A stretch of DNA of 44,491 nt from Candidatus Kerfeldbacteria bacterium RIFCSPHIGHO2_12_FULL_48_17 (GCA_001818775.1 MHKD01000019.1:3298-47788), one strand, 5' to 3'; counted from the stretch's first letter, positions 18,719 through 27,397 are shown. The notes: generated from the letters alone by a model not told the origin. Numbers and translations: made by a program.

Positions 18719-18734
18719 CCACAATATATAGTAA
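18719..18734 (+). promoter_or_regulatory. NrdR box 2
   Basis: CCACAATATATAGTAA, 13/16 match; 33 bp centre-to-centre from box 1, flanking a TATACT -10 (18702-18707). Confidence 0.65.
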
Positions 18735-18746
18735 TTTTTCATTACC

Positions 18747-19250
18747 ATGCTTTGCCCCCTTTGTAACCACCAGGAAACCAGGGTCCTTGACTCGCGCGAC
18801 GTTGATGATGGTCTTGCCATCAGGCGCCGGCGTGAGTGTACTTCCTGTAATTTTCGTTTCTCCACCATGGAAGGCGTGGAAATTCTCAACCTCCGCGTGG
18901 TGAAGTCAGATGGCACCGATGAGTCGTATCAGAAAGAAAAGCTCATTGGCGGCCTGAAAAAGGCTTTTGAGAAGCGGCCGATTGATGGCGACCGCTTTCG
19001 CTCTGTCGCCAACCGTATTGAAAGAGATATACAGCTGAAGTCAAAACATGACCGCATCGCCAGCGAGGAAATCGGCCGAATCGTCGTGAAGCACCTGAAA
19101 CGGGTTGATAAGATCGCCTATCTGCGGTTTGCCTCGGTGTACTATGCCTATCAGGACCTTGAAGAGTTTCGTCTGGCGCTCCTGGATCTCAAGCCGCGCG
19201 CCAAAAAACCCGTCCAACATAATAATAAGAAGAAAGCATTAACAAAATAA
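18747..19250 (+). CDS. nrdR: Transcriptional repressor NrdR
   Basis: MLCPLCNHQETRVLDSRDVDDGLAIRRRRECTSCNFRFST; ATP-cone. Confidence 0.96.
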   Translation: MLCPLCNHQETRVLDSRDVDDGLAIRRRRECTSCNFRFSTMEGVEILNLRVVKSDGTDESYQKEKLIGGLKKAFEKRPIDGDRFRSVANRIERDIQLKSKHDRIASEEIGRIVVKHLKRVDKIAYLRFASVYYAYQDLEEFRLALLDLKPRAKKPVQHNNKKKALTK

Positions 19251-19256
19251 AAAATT

Positions 19257-21959
19257 ATGCTCAAGAATCCTCTCTCAGATCTCGGAGAAAAAATTTTTCT
19301 CGACCGTTATGCGGTAAAAGATCAAGATCGTAAAGATATCCGGCCCGGTGACAAGGTTATTGTGTGTGTTGACACCAAAACCGGTCAACGGGAAGTTGGT
19401 CATGTTCTTGAGCTCCTTAGGGACAATGTTATCAAGGTGGAATTGAAGGATAAAACCATTGTGGAGCGCGAAAAGGAGCAGATTGATAAACCGCTGGAGA
19501 CTGAGCCTGAGCAGCTGGTGCGCCGCGTGGCGCGCGGTTTGGCTGATGTTGAACAAAGTCCGGCCAAGAAAAAAGAATGGACCAAGAATTTTGAGTGGGC
19601 GCTCAATGACTGGAAGTTTGTCCCGGCCGGGCGCATCCTGGCTGCCGCCGGCACTGATCAGGCTTTGACATTTTATAACTGTTATGTTATTCCCTCGCCG
19701 AAAGATTCCCGTCGCGGCATTCTTGATACGCTCTATCAGATGACGGAAATCATGTCACGCGGCGGCGGTGTCGGCATCAACCTGTCCAGCCTCAGGCCCA
19801 AGTATGCGTATGTTAAGGGTGTGAACGGACGTTCTTCCGGGTCGGTGTCATGGGGCGCGTTGTACAGTTTTGTGACGGGTTTGATTGAGCAGGGTGGCAG
19901 CCGTCGCGGCGCACTCATGTTGATTCTCGATGATTGGCATCCGGATCTGCTTGATTTTATTCAGGTGAAGGAAGACATGGGCAAGATTACCAATGCCAAC
20001 CTGAGTTTGGGTATTTCTGATGCGTTTATGGAAGCGGTGGCCAAAGATGCTGATTGGGAGTTTCTTTTTCCTGATACCAAGGATCCGGAATATGACACCG
20101 TGTGGAACGGTGATATGCAGGCCTGGAAAGCGCGCGGCGGCAAGGTGCGTGTCATCAAGAAGGTGAAGGCGCGCGAAGTGTGGGAGCGCGTGATTGCCAG
20201 CGCCTGGAAAAGCGCCGAGCCTGGGCTGTGGTTTAAGGAGCGTTCCAATAAGATGTCGAACTCCTGGTACTTTTCATCCCTCATTTGCACCAACCCCTGC
20301 GGTGAACAGGCTTTGCCAGGGTGGGGTGTGTGTAATCTTGGTCACGTGAACCTGGCACGTTTTGCCAATCAGGCTGGGACGGATGTGCAGTGGGATGATT
20401 TGGGTCGCACGGTACGCTATGCCGTTCGCTTCCTCGATAATGTGATTGATGGGACCATGTATTTCTTTGAAGAAAATGAACGGCAGCAAAAGAGTGAACG
20501 TCGCATCGGTATGGGTACCATAGGTTTGGCTGAGTTGTTGATCCGCCTTGGTATACGGTATGGATCGGCCGAATCGGCTTTATTCATGGACAAGCTGTTT
20601 AAGTTCATTGCGGTTGAGGCGTATAAGATGAGTTCGGAAATTGCTCAGGAGAAAGGTTCGTTCTCACAGTTTGATGCTGATAAGTTTTTGCAGAGTGGTT
20701 TTATGAAGGGCATGCCCGAAGATATTCGCGAGCAGATCCGTAAAGATGGCATGCGCAATGTAACGGTGATCACCCAGGCTCCCACGGGTACGGTTGCCAC
20801 CATGGTTGGCACTTCGACCGGTATAGAACCGTTCTATAGTTGGAGCTATTTTCGTAAGAGCCGGCTTGGTTTGCACGAAGAAAGTGTTGACGTAGTGAAG
20901 GAGTGGAAGGCCAACCACCCTGATGCCAAGACGCTTCCAAGTTATTTTGCCAGTGCTATGGATCTGAAACCGGAAGAGCATGCCCGCGTTCAGGGGGCGA
21001 TTCAGCGCTGGGTTGACAGTTCCATTTCCAAGACTTCCAATCTCCCACATTCCTATACCAAAGAGCAGGTCGGCGAGTTTTATCGCTTACTCTATGACCT
21101 GGGTTGTAAAGGGGGTACGGTGTACCGTGATGGTTCGCGTGATGAGCAGGTGCTTATGTCCACGGCAGAGGGGAAAAAGTTACAAGATGAGCAGACCGGC
21201 ACGCAGGCTGTTCCGGTGGCTGTGGCTGCTGCTGGCGGTGTGCAGAAGGTTCCGGCTCTGGTGCCCCGCGTTAGACCGGATCGTATGCATGGCATCACCT
21301 ACAATGTTCGCACCGGTTACGGTTCGTTGTTTGTGACGATTAATCACGATGAGGAGCGCAAACCCTTTGAAGTTTTTGCCACGATTGGCAAGGCCGGGGG
21401 ATTTTTCGCTGCCAAATCAGAAGCGATTTGTCGACTTACTTCTTTGGCTTTGCGATCAGGTGTTTCTGCGGAAAGTATTATTGATCAGCTCAAGGGGATC
21501 CGCGGTCCGATTCCGTACTGGCGAAAACAGGGGATGATTTTGTCGATTCCTGATGCCATTGCTCAGGTTCTGGAAGAAGATATTCGCCAACATCAGCAGA
21601 TGCAGATGGATTTGAAAAAACCGGAAACTGCGGAAAAAACCGCGGAAACCCCAGTTGAACAGACTGACGAACTCAAGGCCGTACAGTTTTTGGAAGCCGA
21701 AACACAGGAGCAAACTGCCGAAATAGTTACGACATCCGTTACCCAGGTTGAGGTTGCGTCTTCAGGAGCTTCTGCTTTTTACCAAGCCACTACTTCCAGT
21801 TCCACGAGTTTAGAGGGAAATGGCGCGCAAAGTTTGCCGCGTTCATCATCTCTGGCTAATTCCGGACTGGTCCCGCAGTGTCCACAGTGTTCAAACATCC
21901 TCGAGCTTACCGAAGGGTGTATGACCTGCAGGTCTTGCGGGTACTCGAAGTGTGGATAG
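19257..21959 (+). CDS. nrdJ: Adenosylcobalamin-dependent (class II) ribonucleotide reductase
   Basis: FYNCYVIPSPKDSRRGI, NPCGEQALPGWGVCNLG, APTGTVATMVGTSTGIEPFYSW, C-terminal CPQCSNILELTEGCMTCRSCGYSKC. Confidence 0.94.
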   Translation: MLKNPLSDLGEKIFLDRYAVKDQDRKDIRPGDKVIVCVDTKTGQREVGHVLELLRDNVIKVELKDKTIVEREKEQIDKPLETEPEQLVRRVARGLADVEQSPAKKKEWTKNFEWALNDWKFVPAGRILAAAGTDQALTFYNCYVIPSPKDSRRGILDTLYQMTEIMSRGGGVGINLSSLRPKYAYVKGVNGRSSGSVSWGALYSFVTGLIEQGGSRRGALMLILDDWHPDLLDFIQVKEDMGKITNANLSLGISDAFMEAVAKDADWEFLFPDTKDPEYDTVWNGDMQAWKARGGKVRVIKKVKAREVWERVIASAWKSAEPGLWFKERSNKMSNSWYFSSLICTNPCGEQALPGWGVCNLGHVNLARFANQAGTDVQWDDLGRTVRYAVRFLDNVIDGTMYFFEENERQQKSERRIGMGTIGLAELLIRLGIRYGSAESALFMDKLFKFIAVEAYKMSSEIAQEKGSFSQFDADKFLQSGFMKGMPEDIREQIRKDGMRNVTVITQAPTGTVATMVGTSTGIEPFYSWSYFRKSRLGLHEESVDVVKEWKANHPDAKTLPSYFASAMDLKPEEHARVQGAIQRWVDSSISKTSNLPHSYTKEQVGEFYRLLYDLGCKGGTVYRDGSRDEQVLMSTAEGKKLQDEQTGTQAVPVAVAAAGGVQKVPALVPRVRPDRMHGITYNVRTGYGSLFVTINHDEERKPFEVFATIGKAGGFFAAKSEAICRLTSLALRSGVSAESIIDQLKGIRGPIPYWRKQGMILSIPDAIAQVLEEDIRQHQQMQMDLKKPETAEKTAETPVEQTDELKAVQFLEAETQEQTAEIVTTSVTQVEVASSGASAFYQATTSSSTSLEGNGAQSLPRSSSLANSGLVPQCPQCSNILELTEGCMTCRSCGYSKCG

Positions 21960-22014
21960 AAGAAAGGACGTGTAAGTCCTGACATATGAAGAACGATACC
22001 GCTTGTCGTGCCAT

Positions 22015-22041
22015 AGGCTTTTCTCTTTGCGAGGAAAGCCT
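22015..22041 (+). terminator. Hairpin, terminator-like, between nrdJ and the cobO-like gene
   Basis: aggcttttctc-tttgc-gaggaaagcct; T-tract weak. Confidence 0.4.
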
Positions 22042-22079
22042 GTGTTTTACTCACGATTTTTATGGTATAATACTGTCAT

Positions 22080-22658
22080 ATGATATTTCACGAAAAGCAA
22101 GATACGTTTCAACCCACAAAGCACTGGGGACGCGTGCATGTTTATACCGGCGAAGGCAAAGGGAAAACCACGGCGGCGCTTGGTTTGTCGATGCGCGCGC
22201 TTGGGCATGGTTTTTCTGTGCTGTTTGTTCAATTTTTGAAACACCATCGTGATCTTGGTGAGTTCAAGCTTCAGACGCAGTTGCGCGAGCACATTCCCCA
22301 GTTCGAGATTGTTCAGTTTGGCCAACCCGGGGTGATTGATTTGTCTCAGCCGAGCTCGGTTGATGTCTTTTATGCCAAGCAGGGTATTGATTATGCCCGC
22401 GCCGCTGTGCAAAGAGATGGCACGCGGCCGGATTTGGTGGTGTTGGATGAGGTGAACGTGCTGGTCCATTACGGTATTGTACCAGAACGTTTTCTGCTTG
22501 ACTTTTTGGCTAATAAACCGCAAAATACAGAAATGGTACTGACTGGCCGTTACGCACCGCCGTCCATCGTGGAATACGCCGATCTCATTACTGAAATGAC
22601 CCCAGTCAAACACTATTACCATGACGCGTTTCAGGCCCGTCAGGGCATCGAGTATTAA
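22080..22658 (+). CDS. cobO: Corrinoid adenosyltransferase, CobO/BtuR family
   Basis: VHVYTGEGKGKTTAALGLSMRALGHG P-loop; DLVVLDEVNV; VLTGRYAPPSIVEYADLITEM. Confidence 0.92.
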   Translation: MIFHEKQDTFQPTKHWGRVHVYTGEGKGKTTAALGLSMRALGHGFSVLFVQFLKHHRDLGEFKLQTQLREHIPQFEIVQFGQPGVIDLSQPSSVDVFYAKQGIDYARAAVQRDGTRPDLVVLDEVNVLVHYGIVPERFLLDFLANKPQNTEMVLTGRYAPPSIVEYADLITEMTPVKHYYHDAFQARQGIEY

Positions 22659-22667
22659 ATTATTATT

Positions 22668-23078
22668 ATGCCGGGTCGTTCCATTACCATACGTATATTG
22701 CTTTTACTGAGTGCCTTTGGATTTTTCTTGGTTGGATGCGCTGACAAAACGGCAACAGGTACGGAAGCAACCAATACGCCGCCGGTCAATGCGCAGACAG
22801 GGGATACAACGCTTAGTATTGATGGCACTGTTTACACGCGCACCAATACCGAAGGCGTAACAGTTTTGGCTTTACTTGAAGATGTCGCCACAGCCGAAGG
22901 CATTACTTTAGATATCAAGGAATTTTCCGGTGGGAAGTTTGTGAACGGCATCGGTGATAAGAATAGTGACAGCGGTGAAGGGTATTGGATTTATTATGTG
23001 AATGGTCAGCCGGCTTCGGTTGGTGTGGCTGAATATGTGTTGCGTAAGGGAGATAAGGTCGAATTTAAATTTGAATAG
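22668..23078 (+). CDS. Lipoprotein with DUF4430 (transcobalamin-like C-terminal) domain
   Basis: Lipobox LVGC; TEGVTVLALLEDVATAEGITLDIKEFSGGKFVNGIGDKNSDSGEGYWIYYVNGQPASVGVAEYVLRKGDKVEFKFE. Confidence 0.83.
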   Translation: MPGRSITIRILLLLSAFGFFLVGCADKTATGTEATNTPPVNAQTGDTTLSIDGTVYTRTNTEGVTVLALLEDVATAEGITLDIKEFSGGKFVNGIGDKNSDSGEGYWIYYVNGQPASVGVAEYVLRKGDKVEFKFE

Positions 23079-23082
23079 ATTT

Positions 23083-23203
23083 GGGGCATCACGTTTGGTG
23101 CATTTACTCGCGTTAGCGCTGCGGGGCTTGCTCGACGTACCTTTCAGTACGTCTCGCTTCACTCCTCGCGCTTGCCTTGAACTGCCCACAAACGTGTAAG
23201 CCC
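23083..23203 (+). repeat. Type I nested-hairpin element, copy B
   Basis: S1 ggggcatcacgtttg/caaacgtgtaagccc (bulged); S2 agcgc (23115-23119)/gcgct (23168-23172); S3 gacgtac (23134-23140)/gtacgtc (23147-23153), loop ctttca; 4 nt after stop. Confidence 0.87.
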
Positions 23204-23248
23204 GAAGATATCCTAGTTTTAGCATTTATTATTAAACTTCTCTTGTCT

Positions 23249-23878
23249 ATGTCTTTTTCTTGGCGTGAGCAGGCACCCCGTATCGCGGCTGCCGGTTTTT
23301 TAATCGCTATCGGTCTGGTTGGCAGGTGGGCTTTGTACGGTATTTCCAATGTTGAAACGATTATGGTGGTGTCTTTGCTGGCGGGGGTTTTGCTGGGAGG
23401 GATGTATGCGGTTATCGTGCCGCTGGCTGTGGTCGCTGTCAGTGACGTGGTGATTGGAAATGAATCCATCCTTCTGTACACCTGGTCAGCCTGGCTGCTG
23501 GTTGGTCTGTTTGGTTGGGTGTTGCGGCGTTTCACGGGTCTGGCTCAGGCGCGGCACTGGCTGTTTGCCCTCGGTATGGGCGGATCAGGCATCGTCGGTA
23601 CGGTCTTTTTTTATCTTTGGACAAACTTTGGTGTCTGGCAGCTCTACGATTACTATGCTCCAACATGGCAGGGACTCATGGCTTCGTATGTCGCGGGTTT
23701 ACCGTTTTTGCTCTATCAGTTGGCCGGCAACATTGTCATAGTTCCGGTTATTTCCCTGGCGTTTGTTCTCATGTGGCGGCACGCGCCCCTGTTCGCCGCT
23801 GCGCGACGTAAGAGCCTGTCCACTATCTCTCTTTTGTCGCGAAAAATTGAAATTTCGAGCGAAAGAAATGAAGATTGA
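23249..23878 (+). CDS. ECF transporter S-component-like membrane protein (DUF6580-like)
   Basis: Multi-TM; LLAGVLLGGMYAVIVPLAVVAVSDVVIGN...; start ATG 23249; C-terminal ~22 aa encoded by type II element copy 2. Confidence 0.7.
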   Translation: MSFSWREQAPRIAAAGFLIAIGLVGRWALYGISNVETIMVVSLLAGVLLGGMYAVIVPLAVVAVSDVVIGNESILLYTWSAWLLVGLFGWVLRRFTGLAQARHWLFALGMGGSGIVGTVFFYLWTNFGVWQLYDYYAPTWQGLMASYVAGLPFLLYQLAGNIVIVPVISLAFVLMWRHAPLFAAARRKSLSTISLLSRKIEISSERNED

Positions 23879-23972
23879 GGAGGAATAGTGACTACAAGAC
23901 GGACGAAATCTGAATTTTTTGCAGCCGAAATTTCAATTTTGCAGCAGAATACGGAGATAGTGGACAGGCTCT
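23811..23972 (+). repeat. Type II palindromic element, copy 2
   Basis: Outer arms agagcctgtccactatctc (23811-23829)/gagatagtggacaggctct (23954-23972); inner arms aaaattgaaatttcg (23843-23857)/cgaaatttcaatttt (23926-23940); all perfect. Confidence 0.92.
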
Positions 23973-24021
23973 AAGCGCCAGTGGGCAAAATGATGTTTTC
24001 CACAGGCCGGTTGCGGAAGCA

Positions 24022-24050
24022 TTGAATTTTTTTCAGATACATCTTATAAT
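24022..24050 (+). promoter_or_regulatory. Sigma70-type promoter for htrA
   Basis: TTGAAT, 17-bp spacer, TATAAT (24045-24050). Confidence 0.72.
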
Positions 24051-24110
24051 GGAGGTTGCCTTTCTACTACGTATTGTAGTTTAAGGAATTTAAATATTAC
24101 TTTATTTTTT

Positions 24111-25400
24111 ATGTCAGACGATTTTTCACACTTTTCTGAAGATGAAGCACGCGATGTCACTCCACATGATATTCATAAAAGATCACATCGCGGCTGTGAC
24201 CGCCGGTCTTCTTTTGTATTTTCCGGCGCCTTGGTTGGGTTTTTTTTAATCGTGAGTATTCTTGGTGGGAGTGTCGGTGGCGTGCTGGCAATCAAGTATA
24301 TTCCGCCGTTGCGCAATTTTGTGGTTTCCGGCAGCGGCGCACAAAAAACCGACAATGGTTCAGGCTCAGCAGCGACTGCCTCTTTGAGCGTGGTTGAAGA
24401 TTCGGCGACGGTTGATGTGGTTGAGCAGGTGAATCCGTCGGTGGTGAGTATTGTGGTTTCCAAAGAACTTGACAGCTTTATCCAGCGCGGGCCATTTTTG
24501 TTTCAGGAGGAAGGTGGCAGCGGTGAGTTGCAGGACGTTGGCGGTGGCACGGGATTTTTCGTCTCCAAAGACGGACTCATCCTGACGAACAAACACGTTG
24601 TGAGCGATACCGAAGCCCAGTATTCCGTTATTTTGTCTGACGGGACGCGTCACGCCGCTGATGTAGTGAGTTTAGATCCACTCACTGATCTGGCTGTTAT
24701 CAAAATCAAGCCTGATGAAGGACAGGCGTTTACGCCATTGCCACTGGGTGATTCCGATGCTTTGCGGGTTGGACAAACGGTCCTCGCCGTTGGCAACTCA
24801 TTGGCTGAATATCAGAATTCCGTCACGAAGGGTGTGATCAGCGGCATTGGTCGGGAAATCGTTGCTGGGGGCCTGGAAATTCAGGAGTCGCTTGATAACG
24901 TCATCCAAACTGACGCAGCCATTAATCTGGGTAATTCCGGTGGGCCCTTACTGGATTTGAGCGGGCATGTGGTGGGCATCAATACGGCCATTGATAAACA
25001 GGGTGAATCCATTGGTTTTGCTTTGCCCATCAATGAAGCCAAAGAAGCATTGGCTAGTTTTGAAAAGTTTGGTGAAATTGCCCGTCCGATGATGGGCGTG
25101 CGCTACGCGCTGCTCACGGCTGAGATTGCCAAGGAAAAGGGATTGGCGATCAGCGAGGGTGCGCTTATTTCCGGCAGTGAGAAGACGGGTGAAGTGGCTG
25201 TTGTTCCGGGGAGCCCGGCAGAAAAGGCGGGTCTTAAAGAGGGTGATATCATTACGGCGATCGACGGTCAGGCAATTACCAGTGAGGTGAAGCTTTCTGA
25301 TCTCATTGAGCAGCATCAGGTGGGCGATGAAATTGTGGTGAAATATGTCCGTGACGGGAAAGAAGCACAAGTAAAACTCACCCTGGCTAAATTTGAATAA
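24111..25400 (+). CDS. HtrA/DegP-like trypsin-fold serine protease with PDZ domain
   Basis: LTNKHVV, DLAVIKI, NLGNSGGPL; PDZ GSPAEKAGLKEGDIITAIDGQ; N-terminal TM. Confidence 0.94.
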   Translation: MSDDFSHFSEDEARDVTPHDIHKRSHRGCDRRSSFVFSGALVGFFLIVSILGGSVGGVLAIKYIPPLRNFVVSGSGAQKTDNGSGSAATASLSVVEDSATVDVVEQVNPSVVSIVVSKELDSFIQRGPFLFQEEGGSGELQDVGGGTGFFVSKDGLILTNKHVVSDTEAQYSVILSDGTRHAADVVSLDPLTDLAVIKIKPDEGQAFTPLPLGDSDALRVGQTVLAVGNSLAEYQNSVTKGVISGIGREIVAGGLEIQESLDNVIQTDAAINLGNSGGPLLDLSGHVVGINTAIDKQGESIGFALPINEAKEALASFEKFGEIARPMMGVRYALLTAEIAKEKGLAISEGALISGSEKTGEVAVVPGSPAEKAGLKEGDIITAIDGQAITSEVKLSDLIEQHQVGDEIVVKYVRDGKEAQVKLTLAKFE

Positions 25401-25918
25401 TGTATATACTGCTTTTTATTGTTGTGATTTTGCTTGGGACCATGGCCTATGCCGGTTATTCAGCGGCGCCGTGGGTTCCGACACGCGCCCGTGACGTGAA
25501 ACGAATTTTGCAGATGGCTGATATTCGGGCGGGTGAAAAGGTGGTTGATGTGGGCTGTGGTGACGGCCGTTTGGTTGTGGCTGCTGCACGGGATTGTGGC
25601 GCTTATGGGGTCGGTGTGGATATCGGTATACCGCAGTATATTCACGCCCAGATTATGCGCATGCGTCAGGATGCTGCTGTGCGTGGCCGGACGCGGATCG
25701 TGTGGGGTGATCTGTTTCAGTATAATCTTTGTGATGCTGATGTGGTGGTGGTGTACCTGCTGTCGAAAAGTTACGACCGATTGGTGAAAAAATTTGAAAA
25801 AGAGCTGAAGCCCGGTGCGCGTGTGGTCGTCGAAGCCTGGCCGGTTTCGGTGTGGGAACCGACGAAAGTTGATAAGGGCAGCAAGCAGGATGTTCCGCTT
25901 TATTTATATAAACGATAG
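25400..25918 (+). CDS. Membrane-anchored class I SAM methyltransferase
   Basis: N-terminal TM; EKVVDVGCGDGRLVVAAARDCGAYGVGVDI. Confidence 0.83.
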   Translation: MYILLFIVVILLGTMAYAGYSAAPWVPTRARDVKRILQMADIRAGEKVVDVGCGDGRLVVAAARDCGAYGVGVDIGIPQYIHAQIMRMRQDAAVRGRTRIVWGDLFQYNLCDADVVVVYLLSKSYDRLVKKFEKELKPGARVVVEAWPVSVWEPTKVDKGSKQDVPLYLYKR

Positions 25919-25924
25919 GTATTT

Positions 25925-27052
25925 GTGAAGGAGCTACGCGAAAAATTTACGACACTGCAAAAAGAGGCCGATCAGACGGCTCGGTTGCTGCGTTTAGATG
26001 CCATGAAGGCACGGTATGTGGAACTTGAGGCGGAAATGAATGAGCCAGACTTTTGGTCGAATCAGCGGCGGGCCAAAGGATTGGCGCAGGAGTTTGAAAC
26101 ATTGCGGCGGGAGATTGCCACCTGGGATGCCCTACAGTCTGATATTAAGGAAGGTATTGAGTTTTTGGATATGGCGCTGGAAGAGGGTGGAGCCGACGCG
26201 GTTGGCTCGGGCGATGTTGCCCGTGATTTGGAAAAAAAATATGACGCGTTGCGGCAACAGCTGGAAGCGTTGGAATTTTTGATTTTACTCAATGAAAAGT
26301 ACGATGAGCGCGGGGCGATGGTGGCCATACACGCGGGGGCCGGTGGGGTCGATGCCCAGGATTGGGCCGAGATGCTGCTGCGGATGCTGCTGCGTTTTTG
26401 TGAGCGGCGTGGGTTTACCGTGAATATGCTCGAGCGCGCTGCCGGGCAGGAAGCCGGTGTGAAGCGGGCGGTGTTTGAAATCGGCGGTCGCTATGCGTAT
26501 GGATATTTGCAGTCGGAAAGTGGAGTGCACCGCCTGGTGCGTATGTCGCCGTTTGATGCGGAGGGTATGCGCCACACGTCGTTTGCTTTGGTTGAGGTGT
26601 TGCCGGCTTTCGCTGACGTTGATGAAGTGGTATTAAAGGAAGATGATGTACGCATTGATGTGTTTCGCAGTGGTGGTGCCGGCGGGCAGAGTGTGAACAC
26701 GACCGATTCTGCGGTGCGGATAGTGCACGAGCCGACGGGTATTACGGTGGTATGCCAAAATGAGCGTTCGCAGGTGCAGAATAAGGCGACGGCGATGCGT
26801 TATTTGAAAGCGAAATTGCGCAAGCATCAACAGCAGGTGCAGAATAAGGAAAAGCAACAGATTCGCGGTGAATTTGCGAGTGCGGAATGGGGGAATCAGA
26901 TCCGCTCCTATGTAATACATCCGTATAAGCTGGTCAAGGATCATCGGACGGAGTATGAAGAAACCGATCCGAGTGCGGTTTTGGATGGGGGGCTGGATGG
27001 TTTTGTGGAAAGTTTTTTGCGCTGGCGGCGGGAAGAGCAGAATAAGAAATAG
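25925..27052 (+). CDS. prfB: Peptide chain release factor 2
   Basis: GAGGVDAQDWAEML, SPF tripeptide MSPFDAEGMRHTSFA, GGQ loop RSGGAGGQSVN; GTG start; continuous frame. Confidence 0.95.
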   Translation: MKELREKFTTLQKEADQTARLLRLDAMKARYVELEAEMNEPDFWSNQRRAKGLAQEFETLRREIATWDALQSDIKEGIEFLDMALEEGGADAVGSGDVARDLEKKYDALRQQLEALEFLILLNEKYDERGAMVAIHAGAGGVDAQDWAEMLLRMLLRFCERRGFTVNMLERAAGQEAGVKRAVFEIGGRYAYGYLQSESGVHRLVRMSPFDAEGMRHTSFALVEVLPAFADVDEVVLKEDDVRIDVFRSGGAGGQSVNTTDSAVRIVHEPTGITVVCQNERSQVQNKATAMRYLKAKLRKHQQQVQNKEKQQIRGEFASAEWGNQIRSYVIHPYKLVKDHRTEYEETDPSAVLDGGLDGFVESFLRWRREEQNKK

Positions 27053-27128
27053 CCTTGGTGTTGGACACTTTTCGGCGGCTGTTGGTTTTTCCCTAATTGC
27101 CCGGCAGCTCCCTGTGTATAACTCGCAC

Positions 27129-27157
27129 TTGACAGGTGAAAATGAAACTGGTATTGT
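27129..27157 (+). promoter_or_regulatory. Sigma70-type promoter upstream of a terminator
   Basis: TTGACA (27129-27134), 17 bp, TATTGT (27152-27157). Confidence 0.65.
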
Positions 27158-27171
27158 GGAATTGATGGGTG

Positions 27172-27207
27172 AGTCCTCTCGTTGTAAGACGAGGGGGCTT
27201 TTTTTCG
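27172..27207 (+). terminator. Intrinsic terminator / possible attenuator before comEC
   Basis: cctctcgt-tgtaag-acgaggggg followed by cttttttt. Confidence 0.75.
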
Positions 27208-27212
27208 TGCTC

Positions 27213-27397
27213 GGAATCTATAATTTTGCCGTATTTCTGCGTTAGTGCTGCGAGGCTTGCTCGACGTACGTTTTAGTACGTTTGCGTCACCCCACAAATG
27301 CGTGCTCAGTCGTTTCACTCCTTCCGCACCTCATTTGCGGGGACCCCCGGCTGCGCTTCTCGCACTTGCCTTGAAATTCGATAAAATTATAGATTCC
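27213..27397 (+). repeat. Type I nested-hairpin element, copy D, with an internal inserted hairpin
   Basis: S1 ggaatctataatttt (27213-27227)/aaaattatagattcc (27383-27397) perfect 15 bp; S2 agtgc (27244-27248)/gcact (27362-27366); S3 acgtac (27264-27269)/gtacgt (27276-27281); inserted ccccacaaatg...catttgcgggg. Confidence 0.85.

Noticed and set aside
22659-24110. Cobalamin riboswitch near the B12 module
   Set aside because: No convincing B12-box or characteristic core found by eye; would need an Infernal search with the cobalamin riboswitch model.
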